Made by a program: the position numbers and the translations under genes. A stretch of 64,000 bases of DNA from NCBI GenBank assembly GCA_002256145.1, contig NKIP01000054.1, positions 1 through 64,000 of the forward strand. Direction: 5' to 3'. The first letter of the stretch is position 1. Each line of letters begins with the position of its first letter. Shown piece after piece: positions 50,644 to 59,688 of this stretch. The stretch comes from Comamonadaceae bacterium PBBC1. Lineage in GTDB: Bacteria > Pseudomonadota > Gammaproteobacteria > Burkholderiales > Burkholderiaceae_C. Below the pieces are notes generated by a model that saw only the letters and a program-made list of their open reading frames with translations, was not told the DNA's origin and did not search any database.

Positions 50644-50780
50644 GACGTCTCTCAACAAAATCACCTTCACCAGCTTTGCTGAATTGAAGGCGTAGGGTCG
50701 GCTCTGTGAAGGATTCAATGGTCAAAGGTGTTGTCACAGCTTAAGCGAAGACAGGGATGGATTGTTGGGTGTGCTGCGCA

Positions 50781-50808
50781 CCCATCGCCCACAGGGTGGG
50801 CTCCTACA
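50781..50808. repeat. REP-like element, family A, single arm
   Basis: The sequence cccatcgcccacagggtggg plus ctcctaca is one arm of the family A palindrome; the partner arm is missing. It lies upstream of the Lrp-type regulator stop. Confidence 0.7.
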
Positions 50809-50877
50809 AAAAAGTCATCCCTTGCCTGTTGCTCAAGACTTCAATGGGCCGAATCAATCGGGTGACAGAACACGCAG

Positions 50878-51351
50878 CTACAAGGCCAACGCCGTTGTGT
50901 TCTTGACCTCTTCCATCACCGCGTAGGTGCGCGTTTCGCGCACGCCGGGCAGTTGCCACAGCACGGTGCCGGCAAATTCGCGGTAGGCGTTCATGTCGGC
51001 GGCGCGGGTCTTGAGCAGGTAGTCAAAGCCCCCGGCCACCATGTGGCACTCCATGATTTCGGGGCGCACCTGCACCGCCGCCTTGAACTGCTCGAACACA
51101 TTGGGGCTGGTGCGGTCGAGCAAGATTTCCACAAACACCATCATCCCCGCGCCCAGTTTGAGCGGATTCAGCCGCGCCTCGTAGCCCAGGATGAACCCTT
51201 CGCGCGTCAGGCGCTGCACCCGCGCCAGCACCGCCGTGGGCGACAGGGCCACGCCTTCGGCGAGCTTGAGGTTGCTGATGCGGCCGTCGCGTTGCAGCAG
51301 GTCCAGGATGCGGCGGTCGGTGCGGTCGATGTCCGGGGTTTCGGTGGGCAT
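50878..51351 (-). CDS. Lrp/AsnC-family regulator, likely for putA
   Basis: The 157-residue protein has the helix-turn-helix DGRISNLKLAEGVALSPTAVLARVQRLTREG and a RAM domain (GAGMMVFVEILLD, ECHMVAGGFDYLLKTRAADM). The ATG at 51351 is the family start. It is divergent from putA with about 200 bases between, the arrangement of Lrp-type PutR activators that respond to proline. Confidence 0.9.
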   Translation of the reverse strand: MPTETPDIDRTDRRILDLLQRDGRISNLKLAEGVALSPTAVLARVQRLTREGFILGYEARLNPLKLGAGMMVFVEILLDRTSPNVFEQFKAAVQVRPEIMECHMVAGGFDYLLKTRAADMNAYREFAGTVLWQLPGVRETRTYAVMEEVKNTTALAL

Positions 51352-51441
51352 GGTGATTTTTATCCGGCTGATTTGATTGAATTTGGTGAAATATTTATCA
51401 AGTTTTCCGGATGATAGCGATTCATGCCCCTTGGTGGTCTT

Positions 51442-51507
51442 TGTCGGGGCTGAAGCCACCGACCTACGAAGACAGGTTCTTGTAGGTCGGCGGCTTCAGC
51501 CCGGACA
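51442..51507. repeat. REP-like inverted repeat, family B
   Basis: The arm tgtcggggctgaagccaccg...ctac faces gtaggtcggcggcttcagcc...aca across 14 bases. Compared with the copy at 9165 the arms are in reverse order, so this looks like two half-elements joined back to back. It lies in the putA regulator intergenic region. Confidence 0.8.
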
Positions 51508-51549
51508 TGACGCCAGCATCAAGTGCATCGAATCTGCAAGGCCACCACC

Positions 51550-54500
51550 ATGAACGCACCCATGACCCCAAACACGCTGCCCACGGGCGCCCACTTCACC
51601 CCCGGCGGTCCCTTGCCCGAGCGCAGCGCCCTGCGCGAAGCCATCGCCCGCGCCACCCGCCTGCCTGAAGCGCAGGCCCTGGCCCCCTTGCTGGCCGCTG
51701 CCCGCATGAGCGGCCCCCAAGCCGAACGCACCGACGCGCTGGCCCGCCAACTGGTGAAGGGCATGCGCGAAGGCCAACGCGGACGCGCCGGCAGTCCGTT
51801 GAGCGGCCGTGCCGGCCGCGTGCAAAGCCTGATGCAGGAATACGCGCTGTCCAGCGAAGAGGGCGTGGCCCTGATGTGCCTGGCCGAAGCGTTGCTGCGC
51901 ATTCCCGATGCGGCCACGCGCGACGCGCTGATCCGCGACAAAATTGGCCAGGGCGACTGGCACCAGCATGTGGGCCGCAGCCCTTCGCTGTTTGTGAATG
52001 CCGCGTCCTGGGGTCTGCTGCTCACAGGCAAGCTGGTCGCCACGCACAGCGAGGGTGCGCTGCTGGCCTCGCTCACCCGACTGATCGGCAAGAGCGGCGA
52101 GCCGCTGATCCGCCAGGGCGTGCAGCTGGCCATGCAGATGCTGGGCGAGCAGTTTGTGACGGGCGAGACGATTGACGAAGCCCTGCAACGCGCCCGCGCC
52201 ATGGAGGCGCAAGGCTTTCGCTACTCGTACGACATGCTGGGTGAAGCGGCGCTGACCGAAGCCGACGCGCAGCGTTACATGCAGGCCTATGAAAACGCCA
52301 TCCACGCCATCGGCCAAGCGTCGAACGGACAGGGCGTGGTGGACGGCCCCGGCATCTCGATCAAGCTCTCGGCCCTGCACCCGCGCTACAGCCGCGCCCA
52401 GCACCAGCGGGTGATGGATGAACTGTTGCCCCGCGTGTTGCAGCTCACCGAATTGGCCCGCCACTACGACATCGGCCTGAACATCGACGCCGAAGAGGTG
52501 GACCGCCTGGACATCTCGCTCGACCTGCTCGAAGCGCTGTGCCTGTCACCCAGCCTGCAGGGCTGGCACGGCATCGGTTTTGTGATCCAGGCCTACCAAA
52601 AGCGCTGCCCCTTGGTGATCGACTTTGTTGTGGACTTGGCACGCCGCACAGGCCACCGGCTGATGGTGCGTCTGGTCAAAGGCGCTTATTGGGACAGTGA
52701 AATCAAACGCGCCCAACTCGACGGGCAAAGCGACTACCCGGTCTACACCCGCAAGCACCACACGGACGTGTCTTACCTGGCCTGCGCCCAAAAACTGCTG
52801 GCCGCGCCGGAGGCGGTGTACCCCCAATTTGCCACGCACAATGCGCACACGTTGGCGGCCATCGTGAGCATGGCCCAGGGCATGCACGGCGACTACGCGC
52901 CGGGCCAGTACGAGTTTCAGTGCCTGCACGGCATGGGCGAGCCGCTGTACCGGCAGGTGGTGGGTCCGCTCCAGCGCCCTTGCCGCATCTACGCCCCGGT
53001 GGGCACGCACGAAACCCTGCTGGCCTATCTGGTGCGCCGTTTGCTCGAAAACGGGGCCAACAGCTCCTTCGTGAACCGCATGGGCGACGCCAGTGTGTCC
53101 ATCAGCGATCTGGTGCAAGACCCGGTGGCACGCACCGAAGAAGACGCCCAGCGCGAAGACTCAAGCCCCGGCCAGCCCCACCCGCAAATCGCGCTGCCCG
53201 CGCAGCTGTATGGGGCGGCCCGCCGCAATTCCAGCGGCCCCGACTTGGCGCACGAGCCCACGCTGCGCCAATTGGCCGCTGAGATGCAAGCGCAAGTGCA
53301 GCCTGTGACGGTGACACCTCTGACCGCATCACCGGCCTTGGGCGGTGCCATCCACACCCTGCGCAACCCTGCCGACCACAGCGATGTGCTGGGCACGGTG
53401 CACTGCGCCAGCCCGGCCGATGTGGAGGCTGCGCTGCAAGCGGCGACTGACTTTTCCCCAGCATGGGCCGTGACGCCACCCGCACAACGCGCCGCATTGC
53501 TGGAGCACGCGGCCGATCTGCTGCAAGCCGACTCCCCCCGCGTGATGGCCTTGCTGGTGCGCGAAGCAGGCAAGACCTGGGCGCATGCCGTGGCCGAACT
53601 GCGTGAGGCGGTGGACTTTTTGCGTTACTACGCTGCACAGGTGCGCCGCGACTTTGACCCCGGCACCCACACACCGCTGGGCCCGGTGCTGTGCATCAGC
53701 CCGTGGAATTTTCCGCTGGCGATTTTCGTGGGGCAGGTGGCCGCCGCACTGGCTGCAGGCAACCCGGTGTTGGCCAAACAGGCCGAGTCCACGCCCGCCA
53801 TTGCCGCGCTGGCGGTGCAGACTTTGTGGCAAGCCGGCGTGCCCCGGGCGGCTGTGCAACTGTTGCCAGGCCAGGGCCGCGAGGTGGGTATGCAACTGGT
53901 GCGCGATGCCCGCGTGCAAGGCGTGCTGTTCACCGGCTCCACCGACACCGCCCGCGTGCTGCAAGCGACGCTGGCCGAGCGCCTGAACGCACATGGCCAG
54001 CCCGTGCCGCTGATCGCAGAGACCGGCGGGCAAAACTGCATGGTGGTGGATTCGTCGGCCCTGCTGGAACAGGTCGTCACCGATGCCATGACTTCAGCCT
54101 TTGAAGCGGCCGGTCAGCGCTGCTCGGCCCTGCGTGTGCTGTGCGTGCAGGACGATGTGGCCGACCGCCTGATCGAGATGCTGCAAGGCGCGATGGCCGA
54201 GATCCGCATGGGCGCGCCCACGCATCTGGCGGTGGACATGGGGCCGGTGATCGACGAGCGGGCCCGCATGGGCATCGAGGCGCATGTGAGCGCCATGCAG
54301 CAAGGCGGCTGCCCGATGCATCGCATCAGTGCCAACAAGCCCGACCGCTTGCCCGCAGGCACCTATGTGCCCCCCACGCTGATCGAGATCGAGACCATGG
54401 CCCAACTGGAGCGCGAAGTGTTCGGCCCGGTGCTGCACATCCTGCGTTATGCCCGCAGCGATTTGCCACAACTGCTGCAAAGCATCAACGACACCGGTTA

Positions 54501-55341
54501 CGCCCTCACGCTGGGCGTGCATTCGCGCATCGAGGAAACCATTGCGCAAGTCATTGACCACACCCACGCAGGCAATGTGTATGTGAACCGCAACATGGTG
54601 GGCGCGGTGGTGGGCGTGCAGCCCTTTGGCGGTGAAGGCTTGTCGGGCACCGGCCCCAAAGCCGGTGGCCCGCTTTACCTGTTGCGCCTGCTGGCCACTT
54701 GTCCGCCCGACGCCGCCTTGCGCAGCGTGCAGGCCTGTGGCGGTGCCGCTCTGCCACAAGCCACGCCCGCGCTGCAGGCCCTGCACGATTGGGCAGTCGC
54801 GCAAAACCGTTTGCCTCTGGCGCATGCGTGCGCACAGTTTGCGTCGGTCAACCCGGCCGGTTTACAAGCGACCTTGAACGGCCCCACGGGTGAACGCAAT
54901 GTCTACCGCGTACAAGCCCGTGCGCGGGTGCTGTGTCTGTTGGGTCACGATATCTCCCCCGGCACACCCAGCGTCAATGCCACACCAACCGACCGTTTGA
55001 TTCAGTTGGCAGCCGTACTGGCCGTGGGCAGTCGAGCGGTTTGGCCTCTTCTGGCCAAAACTGAATACGCGGCATTGCCTGAACTTGTCAAAGCCCGAAT
55101 TGATCTGCTGGACTGGACCCACAGGCCCTTGGCAGACGCTGTTTTGTTACATGCCGACACTTCAGTCACCTTGCTCACCCAAGCTTGGTTGGCCCAACAG
55201 CCAGGGGCCATCCTCACGCTCACGGCTTTGCGCCCCAGCGACACGGCTGTCCCGCTGGCCCGCTTGGTGCATGAGCACAGCCTCAGCACCAACACCGCCG
55301 CAGCCGGTGGCAACGCCCATTTGATGACCCTGGGGCTTTGA
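51550..55341 (+). CDS. putA: Bifunctional proline dehydrogenase/P5C dehydrogenase
   Basis: The 1263-residue enzyme oxidises proline to glutamate in two steps. The N-terminal flavin part has FRYSYDMLGEAALTEADA and the YQKRCPLVIDFVVDLARRTG-like barrel segments. The aldehyde dehydrogenase part has ETGGQNCMVVDSSALLEQV with the general base and AGQRCSALRVL with the nucleophile Cys. The N-terminal ribbon-helix-helix DNA-binding domain of E. coli PutA is absent, so regulation is by the divergent Lrp-type protein. A C-terminal extension of about 180 residues follows, as in the longer PutA type. Confidence 0.95.
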   Translation: MNAPMTPNTLPTGAHFTPGGPLPERSALREAIARATRLPEAQALAPLLAAARMSGPQAERTDALARQLVKGMREGQRGRAGSPLSGRAGRVQSLMQEYALSSEEGVALMCLAEALLRIPDAATRDALIRDKIGQGDWHQHVGRSPSLFVNAASWGLLLTGKLVATHSEGALLASLTRLIGKSGEPLIRQGVQLAMQMLGEQFVTGETIDEALQRARAMEAQGFRYSYDMLGEAALTEADAQRYMQAYENAIHAIGQASNGQGVVDGPGISIKLSALHPRYSRAQHQRVMDELLPRVLQLTELARHYDIGLNIDAEEVDRLDISLDLLEALCLSPSLQGWHGIGFVIQAYQKRCPLVIDFVVDLARRTGHRLMVRLVKGAYWDSEIKRAQLDGQSDYPVYTRKHHTDVSYLACAQKLLAAPEAVYPQFATHNAHTLAAIVSMAQGMHGDYAPGQYEFQCLHGMGEPLYRQVVGPLQRPCRIYAPVGTHETLLAYLVRRLLENGANSSFVNRMGDASVSISDLVQDPVARTEEDAQREDSSPGQPHPQIALPAQLYGAARRNSSGPDLAHEPTLRQLAAEMQAQVQPVTVTPLTASPALGGAIHTLRNPADHSDVLGTVHCASPADVEAALQAATDFSPAWAVTPPAQRAALLEHAADLLQADSPRVMALLVREAGKTWAHAVAELREAVDFLRYYAAQVRRDFDPGTHTPLGPVLCISPWNFPLAIFVGQVAAALAAGNPVLAKQAESTPAIAALAVQTLWQAGVPRAAVQLLPGQGREVGMQLVRDARVQGVLFTGSTDTARVLQATLAERLNAHGQPVPLIAETGGQNCMVVDSSALLEQVVTDAMTSAFEAAGQRCSALRVLCVQDDVADRLIEMLQGAMAEIRMGAPTHLAVDMGPVIDERARMGIEAHVSAMQQGGCPMHRISANKPDRLPAGTYVPPTLIEIETMAQLEREVFGPVLHILRYARSDLPQLLQSINDTGYALTLGVHSRIEETIAQVIDHTHAGNVYVNRNMVGAVVGVQPFGGEGLSGTGPKAGGPLYLLRLLATCPPDAALRSVQACGGAALPQATPALQALHDWAVAQNRLPLAHACAQFASVNPAGLQATLNGPTGERNVYRVQARARVLCLLGHDISPGTPSVNATPTDRLIQLAAVLAVGSRAVWPLLAKTEYAALPELVKARIDLLDWTHRPLADAVLLHADTSVTLLTQAWLAQQPGAILTLTALRPSDTAVPLARLVHEHSLSTNTAAAGGNAHLMTLGL

Positions 55342-55367
55342 GCGACATGCATCTCTGCTGAAGTTCG

Positions 55368-55441
55368 GTAGGAGCCCACCCTGTGGGCGATGGTTTGCAA
55401 GGCGTGTTCCACGCCCATCGCCCACAGGGTGGGCTCCTGCA
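55368..55441. repeat. REP-like inverted repeat, family A
   Basis: The element has ggtaggagcccaccctgtgg and the facing ccacagggtgggctcctgc arm, with gcgatgg/ccatcgc extending the stem and an inner gcgtg/cacgc pair. It lies 27 bases after the putA stop and could also act as transcript end or stabiliser. Confidence 0.85.
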
Positions 55442-55589
55442 AAAGTGTGACACTGACGGACCCGCCAGAGCCATGACATCCCGTGTGCAGGCAGTGCCAC
55501 CACCCGCGTGAACCCGTGGGTTGGACAGCAAACAGACCGCGGGCGGTTTGGGTGCTAACTTGATTCACCCTTTGCTCATTGGAGTGTGC

Positions 55590-56492
55590 ATGCCGAAGCC
55601 GAACGTCCCAATCAAGGCGTGGTGGGGATTGTCCAAACAAGTTGCCAACGCCTGGCTTGACGACTATGTGCCGAGCATGGGGGCGGCGTTGGCCTACTAC
55701 ACCCTGTTTTCGTTGGCACCGCTGTTGCTGATCGTGGTGTCGGTAGCCGGTTTGGTGTTCGGTGAGGAAGCCGCTCGCGGTGAGATCCAGGCGCAGCTGA
55801 AGGACCTGATGGGCGATGTCGGCGCGGGTGCCGTTCAGGGCCTGCTGAACAGCGTGCGCGAACCCGCTGAGGGCTTGACGGCCACCGCCGTGGGCCTGGT
55901 GCTGCTGGTTGTCGGTGCCACCACCGTGTTTGCCGAACTGCAAGATGCGCTCGACCGCATCTGGAGCGTGCCGGAACGCTTGCGCAAGAGCGGCTGGCTC
56001 ACGCTTGTTCGCGCCCGTTTGATGGCATTCGGCATGATCCTCGCCTTGGGATTTTTGCTCATCGTGTCGCTGGTCACCAGTGCCATGATCGCGGCCATGG
56101 GCCGAAGCCTCGACCCCTTCTTCGGCGGCTGGCAGGGTGTTGTGCAGGCGGGCAATGCGATCGGTGGCTTCCTGCTCGTGGCCACCATGTTCGGCCTGAT
56201 CTACAAGGTCATGCCTCGTCAGCGTGTGCGGGTCTCCGATGTCTGGCTCGGTGCTTTGATCGCGGCCTTGCTGTTCACGGGCGGCAAGTTCCTGATGGGC
56301 GCCTACATCGGGCGCAGCGGTGTGGCGTCGGGTTTCGGCGCGGCCGGCTCGCTCGTGGTGGTGCTGTTGTGGGTCTACTTTTCAGCCCAGATCTTGCTGG
56401 TGGGTGCAGAGTTCAGCTGCGCCTATGCCCGGACGTTCGGTTCTCACAAAACGCCCGAGCCACTGCTGAAGCTCGATCATTCAACGTTGTAG
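55590..56492 (+). CDS. YihY/UPF0761-family inner membrane protein
   Basis: The 300-residue protein has about six helices and the YihY pattern: DDYVPSMGAALAYYTLFSLAPLLLI near the N-terminus and TTVFAELQDALDRIW in the middle. The C-terminal half has FTGGKFLMGAYIGRSGVASGFGAAGSLVVVLLWVYF. It was formerly called ribonuclease BN-like, which is not supported; the role is unknown. The ATG at 55590 follows TTGGAG. Confidence 0.88.
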   Translation: MPKPNVPIKAWWGLSKQVANAWLDDYVPSMGAALAYYTLFSLAPLLLIVVSVAGLVFGEEAARGEIQAQLKDLMGDVGAGAVQGLLNSVREPAEGLTATAVGLVLLVVGATTVFAELQDALDRIWSVPERLRKSGWLTLVRARLMAFGMILALGFLLIVSLVTSAMIAAMGRSLDPFFGGWQGVVQAGNAIGGFLLVATMFGLIYKVMPRQRVRVSDVWLGALIAALLFTGGKFLMGAYIGRSGVASGFGAAGSLVVVLLWVYFSAQILLVGAEFSCAYARTFGSHKTPEPLLKLDHSTL

Positions 56493-56747
56493 GCGTGGCG
56501 CATTGAGCCTTGTACTTTTTATCCACCTACTTTGGCTTTGGGTTGAATGACCCACTTGCAGCGATTGCAGTCAGTCGAACACACGACACCCTGCATCACC
56601 GCTGACCGGTTTCAGGAGAAACTGACATGGTCAAAGCTCAGGATCGCAGCAAAGCGATGAAGGGCCGCTCTTGTTGGTGCGAACGCCTACTGCCGACACA
56701 CAGTAGAAGTTTGTCGTTAGATAGCCAATGACCGCTTTCGCAGTGCT

Positions 56748-57680
56748 TTAGACCTGCTGTACGAGTTCAGGCACAGCCGCAAACAAATCGGCTTCAAGGC
56801 CAAAGTCGGCCACGCTGAAGATCGGCGCTTCGGGGTCCTTGTTGATCGCCACGATCACCTTGGAGTCCTTCATGCCCGCCAAGTGCTGGATCGCACCCGA
56901 GATGCCGCAAGCGACATACAGCTGCGGCGCGACGATCTTGCCGGTCTGGCCGACCTGCAGGTCGTTGGCGGCATAACCGGCATCGACTGCTGCGCGGCTC
57001 GCACCGATGGCGGCGCCCAGTTTGTCGGCCAAGGGCGTCATCACTTCGTTGAACTTTTCCGAGCTGCCCAATGCGCGGCCACCCGACACAATGATCTTGG
57101 CGGCGGTGAGTTCTGGACGGTCGTTCTTGGCGATTTCGCTGCGTGTGAAGCTGCTTTTGCCGCTGTCGGCTTGGGCTGCGGCGCTTTCAATGGCTGCTGC
57201 GCCACCGGTGGCGGCTGCGGCGTCAAAGCCGGTGGTGCGCACGGTGATGACTTTGGTGCCGTCGGTGCTTTGCACGGTGGCGATGGCGTTGCCCGCGTAG
57301 ATCGGGCGCTCGAAGGTGTCGGCCGAGATGACTTGCGTCACATCGCTGATTTGCGCCACATCGAGCTTGGCGGCCACGCGGGGGGCCACGTTCTTGCCTG
57401 CAGCGGTTGCTGGGAACAGGATGTGGCTGTAGTGGCCAGCAATCGCCAGCACCTGGGCTGCGACATTCTCGGCCAGGCCATGGGCCAAGGCTTGGCTGTC
57501 AGCGTGGATCACTTTGGATACACCCACGATTTGGGCAGCGGCTTGCGCAGCAGCAGCGGCATTGTGGCCCGCCACCAGCACATGCACATCACCACCACAA
57601 GCGGCAGCGGCCGTGATCGTATTAAGAGTTGCGCCCTTGATGGAGGCGTTGTCGTGTTCGGCAATAACGAGAGAAGTCAT
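56748..57680 (-). CDS. etfA: Electron transfer flavoprotein, alpha subunit
   Basis: The 310-residue subunit carries the FAD site in its C-terminal half: VSGGRALGSSEKFNE, GASRAAVDAGYAANDLQVGQTGKIVAPQLYVACGISGAIQHLAGM. With EtfB it takes electrons from acyl-CoA dehydrogenases to the ubiquinone oxidoreductase. It is 17 bases after etfB and on the same strand as the dehydrogenases, which it serves. Confidence 0.95.
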   Translation of the reverse strand: MTSLVIAEHDNASIKGATLNTITAAAACGGDVHVLVAGHNAAAAAQAAAQIVGVSKVIHADSQALAHGLAENVAAQVLAIAGHYSHILFPATAAGKNVAPRVAAKLDVAQISDVTQVISADTFERPIYAGNAIATVQSTDGTKVITVRTTGFDAAAATGGAAAIESAAAQADSGKSSFTRSEIAKNDRPELTAAKIIVSGGRALGSSEKFNEVMTPLADKLGAAIGASRAAVDAGYAANDLQVGQTGKIVAPQLYVACGISGAIQHLAGMKDSKVIVAINKDPEAPIFSVADFGLEADLFAAVPELVQQV

Positions 57681-57697
57681 GAGATTTCCTTGGATGG

Positions 57698-58453
57698 TCA
57701 GATGACCTTGGCCACGTTCTTGAGCTTGTCCACCAGCGTGGCGACATCGGGCACCTTGATGCCAGCGCTGCGCTTGGCAGGCTCCATCACCTTGAGGGTC
57801 TTGATGCGGGGGGCCACGTCGACGCCCAGGTCTTCAGGCTTGAAGGTGTCGAGCTGCTTTTTCTTGGCCTTCATGATGTTGGGCAAGGTCACGTAGCGTG
57901 GCTCGTTCAGGCGCAGGTCGGTGGTCACCACCGCAGGCAGGCTGATGCTCAGCACTTCCAGGCCGCCATCGATCTCTCGGGTCACCTGGGCTTTGCCATC
58001 CACGATGTCGACCTTGGAGGCAAAAGTGGCCTGGGGCAGATCGGCCAAAGCGGCCAGCATCTGGCCCGTCTGGTTGCAATCGTCGTCAATGGCTTGTTTG
58101 CCCAGAATGATCAGACCGGGTTGCTCTTTGTCCACCAAAGCCTTGAGGAGTTTGGCCACTGCCAGGGGCTGCAAGTCCAAATCCGCTGGGGTCTCGACCA
58201 GGATGCCACGGTCGGCACCGATGGCCATGGCGGTGCGCAGGGTTTCCTGGCACTGGGCCACGCCACAAGACACAGCGATGACGTCGGTGGCCAGACCTTT
58301 TTCTTTCAGGCGCACGGCTTCTTCGACGGCGATCTCGTCAAAGGGGTTCATGCTCATCTTGACGTTGGCAATGTCCACGCCCGAACCATCAGACGTGACA
58401 CGGACCTTGACGTTGTAGTCCACCACCCGCTTGACGGGAACGAGAATTTTCAT
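57698..58453 (-). CDS. etfB: Electron transfer flavoprotein, beta subunit
   Basis: The 251-residue subunit starts MKILVPVKRVVDYNVKVRV and has MSMNPFDEIAVEEAVRLKEKG and GKQAIDDDCNQTGQMLAALADLPQATFASKV, the AMP-binding blocks of EtfB. It follows the glutaryl-CoA dehydrogenase gene closely and precedes etfA, forming one electron transfer unit for the cluster. Confidence 0.96.
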   Translation of the reverse strand: MKILVPVKRVVDYNVKVRVTSDGSGVDIANVKMSMNPFDEIAVEEAVRLKEKGLATDVIAVSCGVAQCQETLRTAMAIGADRGILVETPADLDLQPLAVAKLLKALVDKEQPGLIILGKQAIDDDCNQTGQMLAALADLPQATFASKVDIVDGKAQVTREIDGGLEVLSISLPAVVTTDLRLNEPRYVTLPNIMKAKKKQLDTFKPEDLGVDVAPRIKTLKVMEPAKRSAGIKVPDVATLVDKLKNVAKVI

Positions 58454-58472
58454 AACAAAGACTCCGGGGATA

Positions 58473-59660
58473 TCAGTTCGAGAAAGCAGGGATCCCGGTG
58501 ATGGCGCGTCCCAAAATCAAAGCGTGCACGTCGTGTGTGCCTTCGTAGGTGTTGACCACTTCCAGGTTCACCAGGTGGCGGGCCACACCGTATTCGGCGC
58601 TGATGCCGTTACCGCCCATCATGTCGCGCGCCAGGCGGGCGATGTCCAGGGCCTTGCCGCAGCTGTTGCGCTTGAGGATGGAGGTCACTTCGACCGGGGC
58701 GTTGCCCGCGTCCTTCATGCGACCCAAAGCCAGACAGCCTTGCAGGCCCAGGCTGATTTCGGTCAGCATGTCGGCCAGTTTCTTCTGGATCAGCTGGTTG
58801 GCGGCCAAGGGACGGCCAAACTGCTGGCGGTCCATCACGTACTGGCGGGCGCGGGCGTAGCAGTCTTCGGCGGCACCCAGAGCGCCCCAGGCGATGCCGT
58901 AACGGGCGCTGTTCAGGCAAGTGAAGGGGCCTTTCAAGCCGCGCACTTCGGGGAAGGCGTTTTCTTCGGGGCAGAAGACTTCGTCCATGACGATCTCGCC
59001 AGTGATCGAAGCACGCAGGCCGACCTTGCCGTGAACAGCGGGTGCGCTCAGGCCTTTCCAGCCTTTTTCCAAAATGAAGCCACGGATCTGGCCGCCATCG
59101 TCCTTGGCCCAGACCACGAACACATCGGCGATCGGGCTGTTGGTGATCCACATCTTGGCGCCGCTGATGCTGTAGCCGCCGTCCACCTTTTTGGCGCGGG
59201 TGATCATGCTGCCGGGGTCAGAGCCGTGGTTGGGTTCGGTCAGGCCGAAGCAGCCGATCCACTCGCCACGGGCCAGCTTGGGGAGGTATTTCTGTTTTTG
59301 CGCTTCGGTGCCGAAGTCGTTGATCGGCACCATCACGAGGGACGACTGCACGCTCATCATGGAGCGGTAGCCGCTGTCCACGCGCTCGACCTCGCGGGCC
59401 ACCAGGCCGTAGCAGACGTAGTTGAGGCCTGCACCGCCGTACTGCTCGGGGATGGTTGGGCCCAAGAGGCCCAGCTCGCCCATTTCGCGGAAGATGGCCA
59501 CGTCGGTGGTTTCATTCAGAAACGCGTCTTTCACGCGGGGCAGCAGCTTTTCTTGGCAATAGGCGCGGGCGGCTTCCTGCACCTGGCGCTCGTCTTCGGT
59601 GAGCTGGGCGCTGAGGTTGAAGGGGTCTTCCCAGTTGAAGGTATTTTTTGGGTTGGCCAT
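58473..59660 (-). CDS. gcdH: Glutaryl-CoA dehydrogenase
   Basis: The 395-residue acyl-CoA dehydrogenase converts glutaryl-CoA to crotonyl-CoA with loss of CO2. It has IGCFGLTEPNHGSDPGSM (FAD loop), KMWITNSPIADVFVVWAK and the catalytic Glu block NTYEGTHDVHALILGRAITG, the pattern of the glutaryl-specific enzymes. The ATG at 59660 is chosen because an upstream frame has no family sequence. It lies between EtfB and another acyl-CoA dehydrogenase. Confidence 0.9.
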   Translation of the reverse strand: MANPKNTFNWEDPFNLSAQLTEDERQVQEAARAYCQEKLLPRVKDAFLNETTDVAIFREMGELGLLGPTIPEQYGGAGLNYVCYGLVAREVERVDSGYRSMMSVQSSLVMVPINDFGTEAQKQKYLPKLARGEWIGCFGLTEPNHGSDPGSMITRAKKVDGGYSISGAKMWITNSPIADVFVVWAKDDGGQIRGFILEKGWKGLSAPAVHGKVGLRASITGEIVMDEVFCPEENAFPEVRGLKGPFTCLNSARYGIAWGALGAAEDCYARARQYVMDRQQFGRPLAANQLIQKKLADMLTEISLGLQGCLALGRMKDAGNAPVEVTSILKRNSCGKALDIARLARDMMGGNGISAEYGVARHLVNLEVVNTYEGTHDVHALILGRAITGIPAFSN

Positions 59661-59688
59661 AGGAGTTCTCAGGGTTAAAGGTCTGGTG

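Noticed and set aside
55590..56492. Ribonuclease BN
   Set aside because: The older name for the YihY family is not supported by its membrane topology; no nuclease motif is present.
56626..56730. A 34-codon frame after a CAGGAGA ribosome-like site
   Set aside because: Short, no homology recognised, and no conserved context. It might be a remnant, but nothing supports a gene.
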